A stretch of DNA of 64,000 nucleotides from Brachyhypopomus gauderio (taxonomy: Eukaryota > Chordata > Actinopteri > Gymnotiformes > Hypopomidae). Where the stretch lies: positions 24,504,265-24,568,264 of the forward strand of contig NC_135214.1 in assembly GCF_052324685.1 (NCBI RefSeq), read 5' to 3'. A program made the translations under genes and the position numbers. Below the pieces are notes generated by a model that made no database searches, had not been told where the DNA came from, and saw nothing but the letters and a program-made list of their open reading frames with translations. Below are positions 1-11,493 of this stretch, piece by piece. How positions within the stretch are numbered: the first letter of the stretch is position 1; each line of letters opens with the position of its first letter.

Positions 1-93
1 GGTTACAACTGGATTCATGTTTGGACAGTGAGCCATCTGTGTAACATTTCTAGAATCACTGATGGGTGTGATGTACTATACACCACATTAATG

Positions 94-268
94 CAGGGTT
101 GCCAACTCTCACGCATTGAGCGTGAGACACACGCATTTGACCGTTTTCACACTTTCTCACGCCGAAAAATGATGTTCGCCACCCTGTGTGCTCAACAGTT
201 TTCGTTCGCCACCCCCTTCAGGTTCAAATCTCACTCCGAGTGATCTTCAAACCCTGTTGGCAACCCTG
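94..268. mobile_element. Small non-autonomous DNA transposon, CAGGGTTGCCAAC family, copy 1
   Basis: The element begins CAGGGTTGCCAACTCTCACG and ends GTTGGCAACCCTG, a clear terminal inverted repeat. The flanks share TAATG, so the target duplication is about 5-6 bp. Internal sequence has the CTCACGC / GAGACACACGCATTTGAC motifs also found at 985-1322 and 12640-12850. It has no coding capacity. The superfamily is not assigned, because 5-6 bp is too short for a typical hAT duplication. Confidence 0.75.
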
Positions 269-464
269 GTAATGTCATATTAAAGATAGTAACTTCTACC
301 ATTGCAATCTACGGTTATTGGTCAATAAGTTCATGTCTTAGGATTAATGTTTAAGACTTTGATAATATTTTAACCAGTTACTACAGGCCTTAGCACTTCA
401 TTGTTACTTAATTGATACAATCTTGTAGTTACAAGAGAACAGAAAAGCAATGAAAAACAAGGTG

Positions 465-800
465 TTATGGTGCACTAGGAACCCAGCCTGAGACTGCTGG
501 GACTGAACAACCTCCTCTGTAACTGGATCCTGATCTTCCAGAGTGGGAGACCCCAGTCCACCTGGATTGGTAGCAGCATCTCCAGCACCAGCACCACATT
601 ACAGGCCCCCACACGGCTTTACATTCACTCCACTGTTGATCACTCTGCTGACCCACTTTACAGCAACGCACAGATTGAACCACATCATCAAGTTCATCTC
701 AGTCTCATCAGTGGAGATGACCAGCCAGGGTAGGTAGAGAGGAGGTGCTACAGCTAATAGACTGGTGTAAAGTCTCTTGGACAAATGTGTACAAAACAAG
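465..800 (+). pseudogene. Rex1/CR1-type LINE reverse transcriptase fragment
   Basis: Reading the plus strand through frameshifts gives [16 protein letters not shown] and [14 protein letters not shown], resembling the fish Rex1 reverse transcriptase segment upstream of the A/Y-x-D-D box. No intact frame is left. The assignment is by recognition of the motif, not by alignment. Confidence 0.5.
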
Positions 801-984
801 AGGTGGTCACACTACACTCAACATCGATGATACTTCTGTGGAAATCACAACTAGCAATTATGTTCATGACTGTTGCAACATTACCTGGCAATCATAAAGG
901 CGATGTCACGCTGAGTTGTGTTTTTAGCAACAGTAATCCGATCTTTTCATGCTAACTAATCATGTGCCCATTTTTATAGTGTAG

Positions 985-1322
985 CAGGGTTGCCAACTTT
1001 TCAAGATCACTTGGAGTGAGATTTGAACCTGGAGGGGGTGGGGCGAACGTACGTTGTTGGTAAGTTGTTGACCTTTGGCAAACGTAAATTGTTACCGGGC
1101 GGGGTGTAAAATGGACACAAATTAAGTATTATATCGCGATCGATCGATCGCGGGTGGTTGGCGCCAGAGCGAACTAGTAACTCATTGAATCATAGATGTG
1201 GATCAGAGGTAAATAAACTAGATTTTTTTTCGACGTGAGATATCGGAAGTGTGGCGTGAGAGCGTGTGAAGACAGTCAAATGCGTGTGTCTCACGCTCAA
1301 TGCGTGAGAGTTGGCAACCCTG
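985..1322. mobile_element. Non-autonomous DNA transposon, CAGGGTTGCCAAC family, copy 2
   Basis: The element starts CAGGGTTGCCAACTTTTC and ends GAGAGTTGGCAACCCTG. The flanks are GTGTAG on both sides (979-984 and 1323-1328), a 6-bp target duplication. The body is longer than copy 1 and partly in opposite orientation. It includes a GATCGATCGATCGCG stretch that recurs at 12797-12809 and, diverged, near 42235. Confidence 0.8.
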
Positions 1323-1449
1323 GTGTAGTGTTTTTATAGGGTAAGGGCATTTATTGAGGGTAAACGCAGGGCAGTAGGCTCACCCTTAACCCGATGGATG
1401 GATTTTACGTCCAAAATACACCTGGTTTTCTCAGCTAAATTAGGAATAA

Positions 1450-1495
1450 CTTGTACTTTACATTTACGGCATTTGGCAGACACCCTTATCCAGAG
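1450..1495 (-). repeat. SINE tail, left part, split by the 1496-7362 element
   Basis: ACATTTACGGCATTTGGCAG and the following CTTATCCAGAG form the conserved tail of a common fish SINE, in minus orientation. The sequence resumes at 7363 with the same TATCCAGAG followed by CGACTTACA, so this is one SINE broken by an insertion. Confidence 0.75.
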
Positions 1496-1612
1496 ACGAG
1501 GCTGAAGTTGGTTCCTTATTCGCCAGTGTCTTATTCGCACTTTCCGTTCCACCTTAAAAAAATAAAGCGGTAGTTTCATTATGTCGCCGCGATAGAATGT
1601 ATTGTACGTTTC

Positions 1613-2290
1613 TATGGCTGTATCTCCTGATTCTTACATCGTCTCAGAGATCTGACGAGCAGGTTTGATTGACCACATAAGTGACTGTATAAATCCAGAA
1701 GAAGAAGAGTTTTTACTGTAGAATATTTTTATAATCGTCCTGTGAAGTTGGCATGTCAGGCGAAAATGTACTATGCATACAGTGCATTGGTCTTAGTTTG
1801 TATGGCTGTATCTCCTGATTGTTACATCGTCTCAGAGATCTGACAAGCAGGTTTGATTGACCATATAAGTGACTGTATAAATCCAGAAGAAGAAGGTTTT
1901 TTACTGTAGAATATTTTTTTTATTGACCTGTGAACTTGGCATGTCAGGCGATAATGTACTGTGCATACAGTGCATTTATCTTAGTTTGTATGGCAGTATC
2001 TCCTGATTCTTACATCGTCTCAAAGATCTGACAAGCAGGTTTAGTTGACCATATAAGTGACTGTATAAATCCAGAAGAAGAAGGTTTTCTACTGTAGAAT
2101 ATTTTTTTTATTGTCCTGTGAACTTGGCATGTCAGGCGATAGATTGTACTGTGCATACAGTGCATTGGTCTTAGTTTGTATGCCTGTATCTCCTGATTCT
2201 TACATCGTCTCAAAGATCTGACAAGCACGTTTAGTTTACCATATAAGTTACTGTAAACCAGAAGAAGAAGAGTTTTTACTGTACAAGTTA
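1613..2290. repeat. Tandem 188-bp repeat in the left inverted repeat, about 3.6 copies
   Basis: The phrase TATCTCCTGATT recurs at about 1621, 1809, 1997 and 2187. Each unit carries TTACATCGTCTCAGAGATCTG, CCAGAAGAAGAAG, TACTGTAGAATATTTTT and GGCATGTCAGGCG in the same order. The small open frame at 2010-2228 (minus) is repeat sequence, not a gene. Confidence 0.9.
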
Positions 2291-2488
2291 CACAAATTCA
2301 GCATTCCACATGGCATGTTAGAATATTTGCAAACAGCTCTTCTTTGTTATTTACAACAGCCTTATCTTCCAATTTCCATGTAATTTTGGTGAATGTTGTC
2401 TGGCACAGTATCAGACAGATACCAGAGATTATTAAAGAAAAGGTGTTAAAAAATAAAACAAATAACTGGGCAACTGATATATGAGACT

Positions 2489-2665
2489 CAGTGGCGCAAA
2501 AAGGGGTTATGCAGCGTATGCGATGCATAGGGGCGCTGCACTAGAGGGGGCGCCAAATCGATGCCAGAAAATTATTTCCCGAGTTGGTGGAGGTGGGGGG
2601 TGGAGTGTGGGGGGCGCTGATAGTATGTTTGCATACACCTCAGAAAATATGTAGTTGCAACCCTG
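2489..2665. mobile_element. hAT-type MITE
   Basis: The element begins CAGTGGCGCA and ends TGCAACCCTG, with ATGAGACT duplicated on both sides (2481-2488 and 2666-2673). The 8-bp duplication and CAG...CTG ends fit hAT. It is GC-rich and non-coding. Confidence 0.75.
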
Positions 2666-2719
2666 ATGAGACTATATGTTAATTCTACTATAAATATTAC
2701 TGATTATAATGCGTATTTG

Positions 2720-3930
2720 CTCTGTCTACACATCCTAGATCTAAATGAATGAAATATTCTCATTGAATACTTTGTTCTGTACAAAGTTGAATGTGCTGAC
2801 AAAATCACACAAAAATCATCAATGGAAATCAAATTTATTAACCAATGGAGGCCTGGATTCGGAGCCACACACAAAATTAAAGTGGAAAAAACACACTACA
2901 GGCTGATCCAACTTTGATGTAATGTCCTTAAAACAAGTCAAAATGAGGCTCAGTATTGTGTGTGGCCTCCACGTGCCTGTATGACCTCCCTACAACGCCT
3001 GGGCATGCTCCTGATGAGGTGGCGGATGGTCTCCTGAGGGATCTCCTCCCAGACCTGGACTAAAGCATCCGCAAACTCCTGGACAGTCTGTGGTGCAACG
3101 TGACGTTGGTGGATGGAGCGAGACATGATGTCCCAGATGTGCTCAATCGGATTCAGGTCTGGGGAACGGGCTCAGTGTGAACATGTGTCACATGTGCTCA
3201 GTGTGAACCTGCTTTCATCTGTGAAGAGCACAAGGCGCCAGTGGCAAATTTACAAATCCTGGTTTTCTCTGGCAAATGCCAAGCGTCCTGCACGGTGTTG
3301 GGCTGTGAGCACAAACCCCATCTTTGGACGTCGGGCCCTCATACCATCCTCATGGAGTCGGTTTCTAACCGTTTGTGCAGACACATGCACATTTGTGGCC
3401 TGCTGGAGGTCATTTTGCAGGGCTCTGGCAGTGCGGAGGTAGCGGTCCTGCTGCTGGGTTGTTGCCCTCCTACGGCCTACTCCACGTCTCCTGGTGTACT
3501 GGCCTGTCTCCTGGTAGCGCCTCCAGCCTCTGGACACTACGCTGACAGACACAGCAAACCTTCTCGCATTGATGTGCCATCCTGGATGAGCTGCACTACC
3601 TGAGCCACTTGTGTGGGTTGTAGAGCCCGTCTCATGCTACCACGAGTGTGAAAGGACCACCAACATTCAAAAGTGACCAAAACATCAGCCAGAAAGCATA
3701 TGTACTGAGAAGTGGTCTGTGGTCCCCACCTGCAGAACCACTCCTTTATAGGGGGGGTCTTGCTAATTGCCTCTCATTTCTACCTGTTGTCTATTCCATT
3801 TGCACAACAGCAGGTGCAATTGATTCACAATCCGTGTTCCTAACTGAACAGGTTAGTTTCACAGAAGTGTGGTTGACTTGGAGTTATATTGTGTTGTTTA
3901 AGAGTTTTCTTTATTTTTTTGAGCAGTGTG
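2720..3930 (-). pseudogene. Tc1-like transposon relic with truncated transposase
   Basis: The right end (GAGCAGTG near 3921-3928) and body match the well-known fish Tc1 type beginning CACTGCTCAAA. Minus frame 3250-3552 encodes the N-terminal helix-turn-helix part of a Tc1 transposase, with [12 protein letters not shown] and SAQTVRNRL. The catalytic region is gone: at about 3170-3205 the sequence jumps from the C-terminal part into a short duplicated stretch (CTCAGTGTGAACATGTGTCA). The left end is also worn. It is a dead copy inside the large foldback element. Confidence 0.8.
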
Positions 3931-3938
3931 TATATACT

Positions 3939-3961
3939 GTATATATATATATATATATATG
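3939..3961. repeat. (TA)n microsatellite
   Basis: Alternating TA directly follows the Tc1 end, where TA is also the insertion target. Confidence 0.9.
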
Positions 3962-5147
3962 TGCCATTTATTAAATCTATGAGTGCAAGCATTAGAATAA
4001 ATACAGACAAACAACAACAATACACATAATGAATAATAATAAAAAGCTCTAAATTATGGTTTTATACGTATGAGTGTGTTTGCTTAATCATTTACAAATA
4101 ATTTAAAATCATCCAATTTCAGAGCTAGTTAAATTAATGCTGTTGATGAATTATGATTAAAATGATGTCAGGGTAAACAAACATGCATTATTTTAAATTT
4201 ATTTTTGCAATCAATATATAAAATTTAACATAATTTTCATTTGTTGTATTTATGTTTATTATAATATTACAGATTATAATATTAATTCTATATCTTAATT
4301 CATCACACACTCATATCTAGAAGGACTTACTATTTTTTATCTTTTATACACTAGTACAGAGTATAGAATAGTAGGGTTATAGCTTTTTTATAGTTATTAT
4401 AGAGGTTCTGTGGGCTTTTGGTTTAGATTGGTGTTATTTTGTCAATTTGTGTTTTATTCCTGCTGTTTGTGTCCTTTGATATTATGTTTCATTGTCCTCA
4501 CAATGGAGATCACAATGGAGATAGTCTACTCAAGCTCAGCTTCTCAGTTCTTGGACTTGATGTAAATAAAAGAAACCACGCTTGCTGTTAACCAAATTTG
4601 GAGACAATTTGATGACCAGAAGGGATAGGGAAAAATAACATTTGTTGAGAGTGTGACAGAAAAATAGTGACAGAAATAAAATGCAGAGTCTCTGAGTGTT
4701 GATCAAAGTGAGTAGCAAGTTTATTGAAGCAAGACAAAGCAATGCATAAAGTCTTCTCAAAACAATGGAACAGCTTCTCAAAGCCAGTATACCCCTAGCC
4801 CCACCCTCGTCACACAACAGTTATAAACCTTACATGGCTACCAGTGAAGTTACATTAGACAGCGTATTCATTCTCTTGCTAAATATCCTTGAGCACACCA
4901 CCGCCCACTACGCACATACATAAGCCTGCTGCCTACACTGTTTCAGTTACACGAGCATACATTATCATTACTTAATTAGAGAAAATAATAATTAATAATG
5001 CCCTTTATTGATTATGAATCATTCCAATACCCAATTTCCTTTACAAGCGCTGAAAGAAAAAGCCTATTGGAGTAGGCTAAATTATGTTTCATGTTAGAGT
5101 AATATTTTAAAGATTACCGAGCAAGAACAGAAAGGACAAGACAGAAA
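3962..5147. other. AT-rich core of the foldback element, nothing recognised
   Basis: No credible frame, RNA gene or inverted repeat was found. The minus frame 4536-4817 (93 residues) has no recognisable motif. A stretch near 4660-4800, with an AATAAA-like motif and a CACCCTCGTCACAC end, could be an LTR scrap, but no pairing was found. Confidence 0.4.
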
Positions 5148-5150
5148 GTA

Positions 5151-6489
5151 GGGGAGAGTGGGGTGATTTGTGCCAGGGGGGAAGTTGTGCCACCCCTTGT
5201 TTATAGTGAACCAGAGAAGAAATAGGTTATGTGACCATTAATTTTTGAAAAAACATTCATTTTACTCATCCTGCAAAGAAGAGATCCTCATTGCATGAGA
5301 GGAAAGCACTTTTAAGTTCAAAAAACTGTTTTTTGCCTTTCAAAGTAAAATTCCTATGATCAAGGATTTTTGATTGTTGTGTCCAAACAGTTATAGAGAA
5401 GTATGAAAACATTTTACACATGTTTTAGTACTTTGGTAAGCTACACTATGAGTCTATGCAGCTAGCATGATGTTAGCCCAAAACTACTGGATGATGCATT
5501 TTTTCCCAAATGGTGGGGTTGGGGTGATTTGTGCCACAGGGCCTGGGGTAAGTTGTGCCAGTGGCACAACTCACACCCACTTATGAATATTTTAAACATA
5601 TTGTTTTTTTTGTAGTTGTACATTGTATTCTTATATTTAATCACTTAAACTATGTGACATTCTTAATTTTAGACCCAAAATAGAAATAGACCATCATGCC
5701 ACAGAGTGATAAGAGGAAGACATGCAGGGCTTCCACTCCTCTAGAGGACATGGACAGAGTAGTGAAGAGGTGGAGAAGGGAAGTCTATTGGTCAGGTGGC
5801 GAGGGAGATGAGCATATGCAGGATGTCATTTAAGTAAAACATGGAGAAGAAAAAGATAGATGGAAAAGAAATAGGATATAAAAGAACTGGACTTATTTAA
5901 AGCGTATAGCTTCAACTTATGTAAATGTAAACTGCAATGGATCAATAAGGGAAAAATTAAGATATATGCTAATTATGCTAAAAAAACATAATATTTGCTA
6001 CTGTTTTTGTTTCATTTTGAACTGAACTTTGTTCTGAAGTGTTAGGCCTTGTTTAAGAAAATTTATCTTTTGTGTGCTCATGTAGCACAATAGGCTTGTA
6101 GAAAATTAGCCTTTGATGTTGTAAAGTAACTTTAAATAAACCTTAAATTAGTAATTTTGTATTGAATTTGTCTAGCTTTTATATAGCATTCCAGTTCTTG
6201 TGATCAAAATATATTATTTTACTTCAGTAATCAATGGCACAATTTACCCCAATGTATTCTCTCCAATGGCACAACTTACCCCACACTGGGGGTAAGTTGT
6301 GCCACGAGACCACTTTTTTTCAAAAAGCTGTATTTCGTAAATACTATATTTCACATCCAAAGTGACTGATTCCAGGGATGCCCCACATCCTGAAATATAT
6401 GTACATATTTTAGTTGGAAGCATTACTGTCATAGTCTCACTTTAAAATCACTTTAAGTAAAAACTGGCACAACTCACCCCACTCTCCCC
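5151..6489. mobile_element. TA-flanked element built on the GGGGTAAGTTGTGCCA motif
   Basis: The ends are GTAGGGGAGAGTGGGGTGA and its inverse, flanked by TA on both sides. The motif GGGGT(A/G)A(G/T)TTGTGCCA recurs in both orientations, at about 5160, 5181, 5521, 5547, 6236, 6268, 6289 and 6466, clustering near the ends and in one central block. One short frame at 5697-5834 (plus) begins MPQSDKRKTCRAS and is rich in Lys and Arg; it has no recognised homologue. Superfamily unknown. Confidence 0.7.
5697..5834 (+). CDS. Very short hypothetical frame inside the GGGGTAAGTTGTGCCA element
   Basis: A 45-residue frame runs from ATG to TAA. It is basic and acidic, with RVVKRWRREVYW and a C-terminal EGDEHMQDVI. 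It could be the first exon of a decayed transposase, or chance. No domain is recognised. Confidence 0.2.
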
Positions 6490-6714
6490 TACATACATTT
6501 GAACTTAAGTGCCTAAAAAGGGCAAGTGAAGATAGTGCAGTAAAATGTCACTGTACTCACAAGTATACAAATGGGTTACACTGGTTTAATTAATTGACTG
6601 AAAGTTTGACAATAAGCAAATAATGGCATAGAAAATGAGTTTAAAAAAAGGTGATAATGAGGAGATAAAACCGTATGAAATAAGACAAAAGTAAAATATA
6701 CTGAACATATTATA

Positions 6715-7245
6715 TGGCCTGACATACCAAGTTCACAGGTCAATAAAAAAAATATTCTACAGTAAAAACTCTTCTTCTTCTGGTTTTATACAGTCACTTA
6801 TGTGGTCAACTAAACCTGCTTGTCAGATATCTGAGACGATGTAAGAATCAGGAGATACTGCCATACAAACTAAGACCAATGCACTGTATGCACAGTACAT
6901 TCTATCGCCTGACATGCCAAGTTCACAGGTCAATAAAAAAAATATTCCACAGTAAAAAACCTTCTTCTTCTGGATTTATGCAGTCACGTATGTGGTCAAC
7001 CAAACCTGCTTGTCAGATCTTTGAGACGATGTAAGAATCAGGAGATACTGCCATACAAACTAAGACCAATGCACTGTATGCACAGTACATTCTATCGCCT
7101 GACATGCCAAGTTCACAGGTCAATAAAAAAAATATTCTACAGTAAAAACTCTTCTTCTTCTGGATTTATACAGTCACTTATATGCTCAATCAAACCTGCT
7201 CGTCAGATCTCTGAGACGATGTAAGAATCAGGAGATACAGCCATA
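6715..7245. repeat. Tandem 190-bp repeat in the right inverted repeat, about 3 copies
   Basis: Inverted copies of the units at 1613-2290. The reverse phrase AATCAGGAGATA recurs at about 6846, 7036 and 7226. The plus frame at 7021-7224 is repeat-derived and not a gene. Confidence 0.9.
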
Positions 7246-7362
7246 GAAACGTACAATACATTCTATCGCGGCGACATAATGAAACTACCGCTTTATTTTT
7301 TTAAGGTGGAACGGAAAGTGCGAATAAGAGACTGGCGAATAAGGAACCAACTTCAGCCTCGT

Positions 7363-7527
7363 TATCCAGAGCGACTTACATTTTATCTCATTTTTATACA
7401 AGTGAGCAATTGAGGGTTAAGGGCCTTGCTCAGGGGCACCTCAGTCATGGCCTCAGGTCTGGGAATCAAACCCACGACACTCCGGTCACAAGACCAGTTC
7501 CCTAACCACCAGGTCATGACTGCCCCA
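7363..7527 (-). repeat. tRNA-derived SINE, right part of the split copy
   Basis: It contains GCCTTGCTCAGGGGCACCTC, then GGGAATCAAACCC (reverse B box) and CCCTAACCACCAGGTCATGA (reverse A box). It is the same family as the plus-strand copy at 17815-18086. The 3' tail lies at 1450-1495, on the far side of the foldback element. Confidence 0.8.
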
Positions 7528-8240
7528 TGTACTTCTGCGTGCGTCAAACCTACGACGTAGCAGGACATAGGCTATCTGTTTTGTTTTTTTTGTGTGTGTG
7601 TGTGTGTGTGTACACGAAGTGTTAAGCCCAGTTTTTAAGTTGCTACTTGTTTTTACATACAGAACACTTGTATTTGTGGTCTTTGACAGCTTTGATTTGT
7701 AAGTGATATATAAATGATAATCAAACTTTGACTGCTTTTTTAAATTAATACAAAACACAGTACTTGTACTTTTTACTTTCAGTACTTGAGTAATACATTT
7801 TAGAGTAAACTACTTGCAATATTTAAGTACAAAAAATGCTGAACACTTCTGTACTTCCAATTAAGTAAAGTTTTTAAAGAACACTTCAACTTCTACTCAA
7901 GTCACTTTTTTGAAGTCAGGAGTATGTCCATGGTTAATAAACACCCTTACTCAGAGGGGAGGGTCCAAAGCCCAGTGTGAACCTCTGAGGGGCATGGCTG
8001 TGACCCTGGATGAAGAGAACATTTAAATATGTAATTCAGAGCCTCTCTGTCTCATCCAGTGACCCTGAATTAAGGGTGGACATGTGAGGGACACATGAAC
8101 AGTGTGAAGCATGGGGTGTGTGCTTCTAAAGGTGATGGAGATCTTTGCTGCCTGCATGCAGTAACTGGGTGTCATCGCGTCATTGCAAGAGTTGTTTGTA
8201 TTTTTTTCACCCATTCATAGTTGTGACCATAAATGTTAAA
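7528..8240. other. Non-coding stretch with a short GT tract
   Basis: A (TG)n tract lies at about 7590-7611. The rest has no inverted repeat or frame that I can support. Confidence 0.4.
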
Positions 8241-8460
8241 TGATGAATGAATGAATGAATGTTCAATTTATATAGCGCCTTTCAGGATATCCAAGGCGCT
8301 TTACAATTTTAACACAGGTACAAGTCACAGACAACAAATCACACACACACACCAGTGAGAAGCGGCAGCCAATTGCGCACAGCGTACTCTCTACCGGAGA
8401 CTAAAGCCCCCTGGGGGACTGAATGGGGTGCAGGAAGGGGAGAGAGAGGACAGACTCTAG

Positions 8461-9494
8461 CAGTGGCGTGCACACATAGACATCAGGTGGTGCTAAAACA
8501 CCACCAACTCTGCCCTTTATCAACGAAAGTGCCCTTTTGAAACTTCGTTTTTTTTTACTATTATTATTTTACTGAGGTCGGTTTGAAATGATCTTTTGAA
8601 AACCTGAGCGATTAAAAACAATGCCCTGAAATGCGCCACCACCTCGCACACACCCGACCTCTCTATTCCTTTGTCACACCAGATGCGCTGCAGCAGCAGT
8701 TCAGTTCAGCGAGGTGAAGGAAGCGTCTTCAGCACAGCATGCACGCTCACAGATAGACTTCTTCTCCCGTCCCCACCAGCCAGGTCACATACACATCAAG
8801 TCAAATCGTACCGTTTGCCCTCTAAGCCCAACATGAAATCATTTTGTTGTGCAGTAAAATGTCTCATACAGCACCAAACTACTAAGCATTTTAGCCGACT
8901 GGTCATCTGATAAACTAGTCGCTCTAGCCCAGATCAATGATAGATAACGTGATGACGACCACATACAAATAATTAAGGTAGAGTTTGCAAATCTATGTGT
9001 TAAGCTGAACGTCTTCAGTTGTATAGGTTTTGGTAGGCAACATAAATTAACACATTCATTTGTGAAAGAAGAAACGGGAAGTTCCCCATTACCTGTGAAA
9101 AATGCCCATCTGCATTCGTGTAATGACAAAACTCAGTAGCTTATAACTCCATCTCCTACTTTACAGTCTTTTTACTGTCTTAATTGAAGGCCTATATTGA
9201 TTGACTAATTGTAAAATATATGCAACAAGGCCTGCAGACAGTGGAGGGTAAACAGAAGTTAACTGAAGGACATGACTGTATATAGTTAATATTGGATATG
9301 AATTTTATCAGTCGGCTGTGTGACTTTTTTCCATTGAAAACTCACATTTAGAGAATGTTACAAATAAAAGTCAAATTTAATTCAACATGTGCTTGTAATT
9401 TTTTTTTATAATGAAGTGTTCCACGTGCGCTAAAAAGTGCCCTTCAACCCCCCCCCCCAGCACTTGCCCCCCAAAATGTCTGTGCATGCCACTG
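8461..9494. mobile_element. Non-autonomous hAT element
   Basis: The ends are CAGTGGCGTGCACA and TGTGCATGCCACTG. The flanks GACTCTAG and GACCCTAG make an 8-bp target duplication with one change. The host repeat, which starts near 8258 with a TATATAGCGCCTTTC LINE-tail phrase, continues after 9502. There is no intact transposase frame. Confidence 0.85.
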
Positions 9495-9502
9495 GACCCT
9501 AG

Positions 9503-10140
9503 TGACAGAGCACCATCCACCACTGGGCATACAAACACACACACACATTTCATGCACAGACACTCAAGACAACTGAGTCTGAGACACTTGAACATATTTG
9601 TCAACAATATATAATCCTTTGTGATTTATCTGCGTCATGGTGAACCAGTCCCAGCACCCACTCCTTCGTGCACATACCCCCAGCCATGCACACGCCCTCA
9701 GAGCCACTCCCTCATTCACAGTCTCCCACTTACTGACACACTACACACCTGCATCTTATTTCTCTAACTGACTTCTCTCTAAGCATTTAAGCCCACAGGT
9801 CCAGTAGTTAATCATTGGACATTGAGCCCTTGCTATGTGATACACCTCCACCTGGATTGCTGAAGAGACAGACACTGCTCATTTGTTGCATGGCTTAGAA
9901 TCCACTTAAGCACCTTTGTGCCTTTTTGTTTACACACTGAGTGACTGTATTTCAGTGTGACTGCTGATCTCATCTTAACCTGGACAGTAAAGATGTTCCT
10001 CTGCAACCCTCACACACTGCTTCTTCCTTTTTGATGCCTCCGGCGTTACACTCTTCCTATAAGGTCTTGTGATAGTTACTGCATGACAGATGTGGTAGAA
10101 AATGCGGATGTACTTGGTGATTAAATGAATTGATATTAGA
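9503..10140. other. Continuation of the host repeat, then unassigned sequence
   Basis: 9503-9550 continues the repeat interrupted by the hAT. From about 9630 to 10140 nothing recognisable was seen. Confidence 0.4.
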
Positions 10141-10204
10141 TGTTGAGTGATGGTAGGATCCAAGTGCTGCTGAACTTAAAAACCAATTGGGAGGAAAGAA
10201 ATAC

Positions 10205-10299
10205 GTTTATACTTATTAATATTAGTGGAGACAGGGATTAGAACACAGGTCACTGCAGTGGTAAACTTTCACTCTACCAATAGACCACAGAGCTTGACT
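10205..10299 (-). repeat. tRNA-like SINE head or tRNA relic
   Basis: The reverse strand reads TGGTCTATTGGTAGAG (A-box-like) and later TGTTCTAATCCC (B-box-like). It lacks a clean acceptor stem, so it is not a functional tRNA. Flanking sequence at 10150-10550 is a diverged match to 28865-29240, suggesting one dispersed family. Confidence 0.4.
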
Positions 10300-10488
10300 T
10301 TAACATAAAAGAACATAAAACTTCTGCTATAGTTTCAATGAGAAAATGGAACACCAAGGAAAAACTCAAACGCTGAGGAAGGATGAACTAAGGACAGATT
10401 TCCCAACCAAAAGAACAAAAACAGGACAGATTTGTCCTTTATCGTATATTTTGCAAGACAACTCGAGGGAGAAGAGAAGAACTTGAGT

Positions 10489-10491
<3 letters not shown>

Positions 10492-10535
<44 letters not shown>
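10492..10535. repeat. (GA)n microsatellite
   Basis: About 22 GA units in an uninterrupted run. Confidence 0.95.
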
Positions 10536-10538
<3 letters not shown>

Positions 10539-10614
10539 GGCCCATTTGGCTTGATTGCCTTTAGGCTCCCTCTGGTGGCTCATGGTGATCCAACCCTGGA
10601 GCCAACCCTTACAC

Positions 10615-10790
10615 CAGAGGTGTCCAAACTTTTTGCAGTGAGGGCCAGATTTGGTGAGGAGGGGGCGATATGAGACTGCAGTATATACTGCTATCTTCTG
10701 GCGATATATAAAATAGCTTTTGAGTCTACTGCAATCTCCTGGCTACTGGATACAGGTCGGAAATTTTGAGCCGCACTTTGGACACCCCTG
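10615..10790. mobile_element. hAT MITE, 176 bp
   Basis: It starts CAGAGGTGTCCAAACTTTTT and ends CTTTGGACACCCCTG. The flanks CCTTACAC and TCTTACAT are 8 bp with two differences. Confidence 0.75.
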
Positions 10791-11310
10791 TCTTACATAG
10801 TAGCTTACTGTATTCAGAAAGAGTTAAAATTACATCAATTTGTAGACTGATGTGCAGGTTACATGTGGACTGAATCTTGCAGTTTTTAAATATATTTAAT
10901 GTCCTATTCCAAACATACAATTGCTAAAAGTCTGAATTTCACTATGTAGACATTTAAAGCTAAAAGAGCAGAAAGTATATTACAGGTCATTTTAAGAATG
11001 AAAAACATTACAGGAACTGAATATCCAAAGGTCATAGATTCATAACAGTATAATTCATTACCCAGAATCACAATGTGTAGATTTCTTACTGAATCTGAAT
11101 TTAACTTCTGGAGGATAGTTAAGGACATGCATAAGTGAAAAAAGAAAGTTAAAAGAGCCTTTAAAAGGAAGAGATGTGCTCTCCTCAGCAACACAGCAGT
11201 CTGATGTCTGATATCTAGTGCTTCCTGTATGTGATTTGTGTGTTGTTTCATCCCCATTCAGTTGCACTGGTTTCTTCTACACTGGTTTCTTCTACACTGC
11301 AGCAGTGGTG

Positions 11311-11458
11311 TCAGTTACACTGGTTTCCTTTGATGAGGAAGAAGGTTCCAGTAGCCACTCCCAGCAGTCCTACAGCCAGACCCACACCACAGAACACAGA
11401 GGGACCCACACTGGGCAGAGACACGTCCACCTCTGGGGAACACACACACACACACACC

Positions 11459-11493
<35 letters not shown>

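Larger units (their letters stand above)
1496..7362. mobile_element. Large foldback DNA transposon, MULE-like by its 9-bp target duplication
   Basis: The ends are perfect inverted copies: ACGAGGCTGAAGTTGGTTCC at the left and its reverse complement at the right. TATCCAGAG is duplicated on both sides (1487-1495 and 7363-7371). The inverted repeats run several hundred bases (about 1496-2290 and 6715-7362) and consist mostly of tandem 188-190-bp units. The core holds a hAT MITE (2489-2665), a Tc1 relic (about 2720-3930) and the element at 5151-6489, but no transposase. The 9-bp duplication and long inverted repeats fit Mutator-like elements, but no MULE protein is present, so the superfamily is inferred. 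The target was a SINE. Confidence 0.75.
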
